Positions 4,883 through 5,397 of a stretch of 5,397 nt of DNA are shown here, in pieces; the stretch's first letter is position 1, and each line of letters begins with the position of its first letter. Below the pieces are notes generated by a model that did no database searches, had not been told where the DNA came from, and was given only the letters and a program-made list of their open reading frames with translations. Position numbers and translations under genes: made by a program. The stretch comes from CBFCZU01 sp965602635. Its GTDB lineage: Bacteria; Planctomycetota; Phycisphaerae; SM23-33. Location of the stretch: NCBI GenBank assembly GCA_965602635.1, contig CBFCZU010000274.1, positions 1-5,397 of the forward strand. Direction: 5' to 3'.

Positions 4883-5397
4883 ATGAGTGGCCTGCTGTAC
4901 CGCGAGGACATGGATGAGGTGCGGGCGCGGCTGACGACGTGGTGGAACGGCGGCGACATCGGGCGGCCGGCCATGCAGATCACGGCGCCGCGCGAAACGC
5001 CGGCCGAGAAGATCGCCGCGCTCCCCGAGCCCGAGGGCTGGGTGACCCACTACTCGACCCGCGACTTCGACTACCGCCTGAACCTGGCGGCCCGCGCCTG
5101 CATCCACACCCACTACCTGGGCGACGCCGTGCCCGTGGTGTCGCCCGACCTGGCGCCGAACTGCCTGGCGCTGTACCTGGGCTGCCAGGGCGTCGAGGGG
5201 CCGGGCACGTGCTGGTGCGAGCCGTGCTTCGAGGAGCCCGAGGAGGCGCGGTTCGACTACGACCCCGAGAACTTCTACTGGCAGTTCAGCCTGCGCCTGG
5301 GCCGCGAGCAGCGCCGCATGGGCCGAGGGAAGGTCCTCCTCCAGTTCCCCGACCTGATCGAGGGGCTGGACACGTTGGCCGCGATGCGCGGCACGGA
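4883..5397 (+). CDS. Uroporphyrinogen-decarboxylase-superfamily protein, 3' partial
   Basis: An uninterrupted frame runs from the ATG at 4883 (AAGGGGA upstream) to the window edge: 171 complete codons, ending inside a codon. Nearly all codons end in G or C, the clearest coding signature in the window. The N-terminus YREDMDEVRARLTTWWNGGD (6-25) followed by IGRPAMQITAPRE (26-38) is of a type I associate with URO-D-like proteins of planctomycetes. QFPDLIEGLDTLAAMRGT (154-171) resembles the URO-D fold segment of the form DLxxxLDxLAxLRGT. The family includes heme-pathway UroD and corrinoid methyltransferases such as MtaA; the divergent N-terminus fits neither well. CQGVEGPGTCWCEPCF (101-116) has four cysteines that could bind metal, though substrate or metal use is unknown. 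No signal peptide is seen, so it is likely cytoplasmic. It is transcribed away from GH43, and the C-terminal half is needed for a firm call. Confidence 0.72.
   Translation, partial: MSGLLYREDMDEVRARLTTWWNGGDIGRPAMQITAPRETPAEKIAALPEPEGWVTHYSTRDFDYRLNLAARACIHTHYLGDAVPVVSPDLAPNCLALYLGCQGVEGPGTCWCEPCFEEPEEARFDYDPENFYWQFSLRLGREQRRMGRGKVLLQFPDLIEGLDTLAAMRGT

Noticed and set aside
4505..5113. Minus-strand open frame spanning the intergenic region and the URO-D-like start
   Set aside because: It opposes a gene with very strong G/C-ending codon bias and covers hairpins and the GH43 promoter; the reading is not protein-like.
1..5397. CRISPR array, tRNA, rRNA, toxin-antitoxin or phage module
   Set aside because: No regularly spaced repeats, cloverleaf pattern, rRNA-like segment or paired small toxin-antitoxin genes were seen on either strand.

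Overview
The window comes from a GC-rich bacterial chromosome. Several traits together suggest a planctomycete-like genome, probably an environmental assembly: extracellular-type glycoside hydrolases, a uroporphyrinogen-decarboxylase-superfamily protein, a helical secreted protein of a type I associate with that phylum, and decayed REP-associated transposases (RAYTs). This assignment is inference from protein flavour and composition; no rRNA or tRNA is present.

Layout. (1) 3-671, plus: the C-terminal part of a glycoside hydrolase resembling the alpha-galactosidase/GH36-like group; its catalytic part lies left of the window. (2) 872-1375, plus: an unrecognised 167-residue protein with a clear ribosome binding site; a second frame just upstream (709-886) may be a frameshifted older N-terminus. 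(3) 1376-2181: a decayed mobile-element zone. It holds a RAYT (minus, 1483-1676) that kept its first ~38 and last ~29 codons and lost the catalytic centre. It also holds the C-terminal end of an IS256/Mutator transposase (plus, 1881-2070) and several palindromes. (4) 2182-2973, minus: a putative lipoprotein or secreted protein with two similar helical segments. Just upstream of it lie the tail of another reading frame (2993-3085) and a 16-codon RAYT start (3084-3131), as if a second RAYT had replaced the body of an operon partner. (5) 3132-3443: no supported gene. (6) 3444-4544, minus: a complete secreted GH43 glycosidase with all three catalytic acids visible and a good sigma70-type promoter. 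(7) 4545-4882: a divergent intergenic region with two adjacent strong hairpins (4688-4774). (8) 4883-5397, plus: the start of a URO-D-superfamily gene running off the right edge.

The theme is polysaccharide breakdown (GH36-like tail, GH43) beside a URO-D-like protein, with transposase debris in the gaps. I do not see a defence system, CRISPR array, biosynthetic cluster or evident new multi-gene system. The best leads are the internally deleted RAYT with a repeat at its junction, the second RAYT scar beside the lipoprotein gene, and the paired hairpins between GH43 and the URO-D-like gene.
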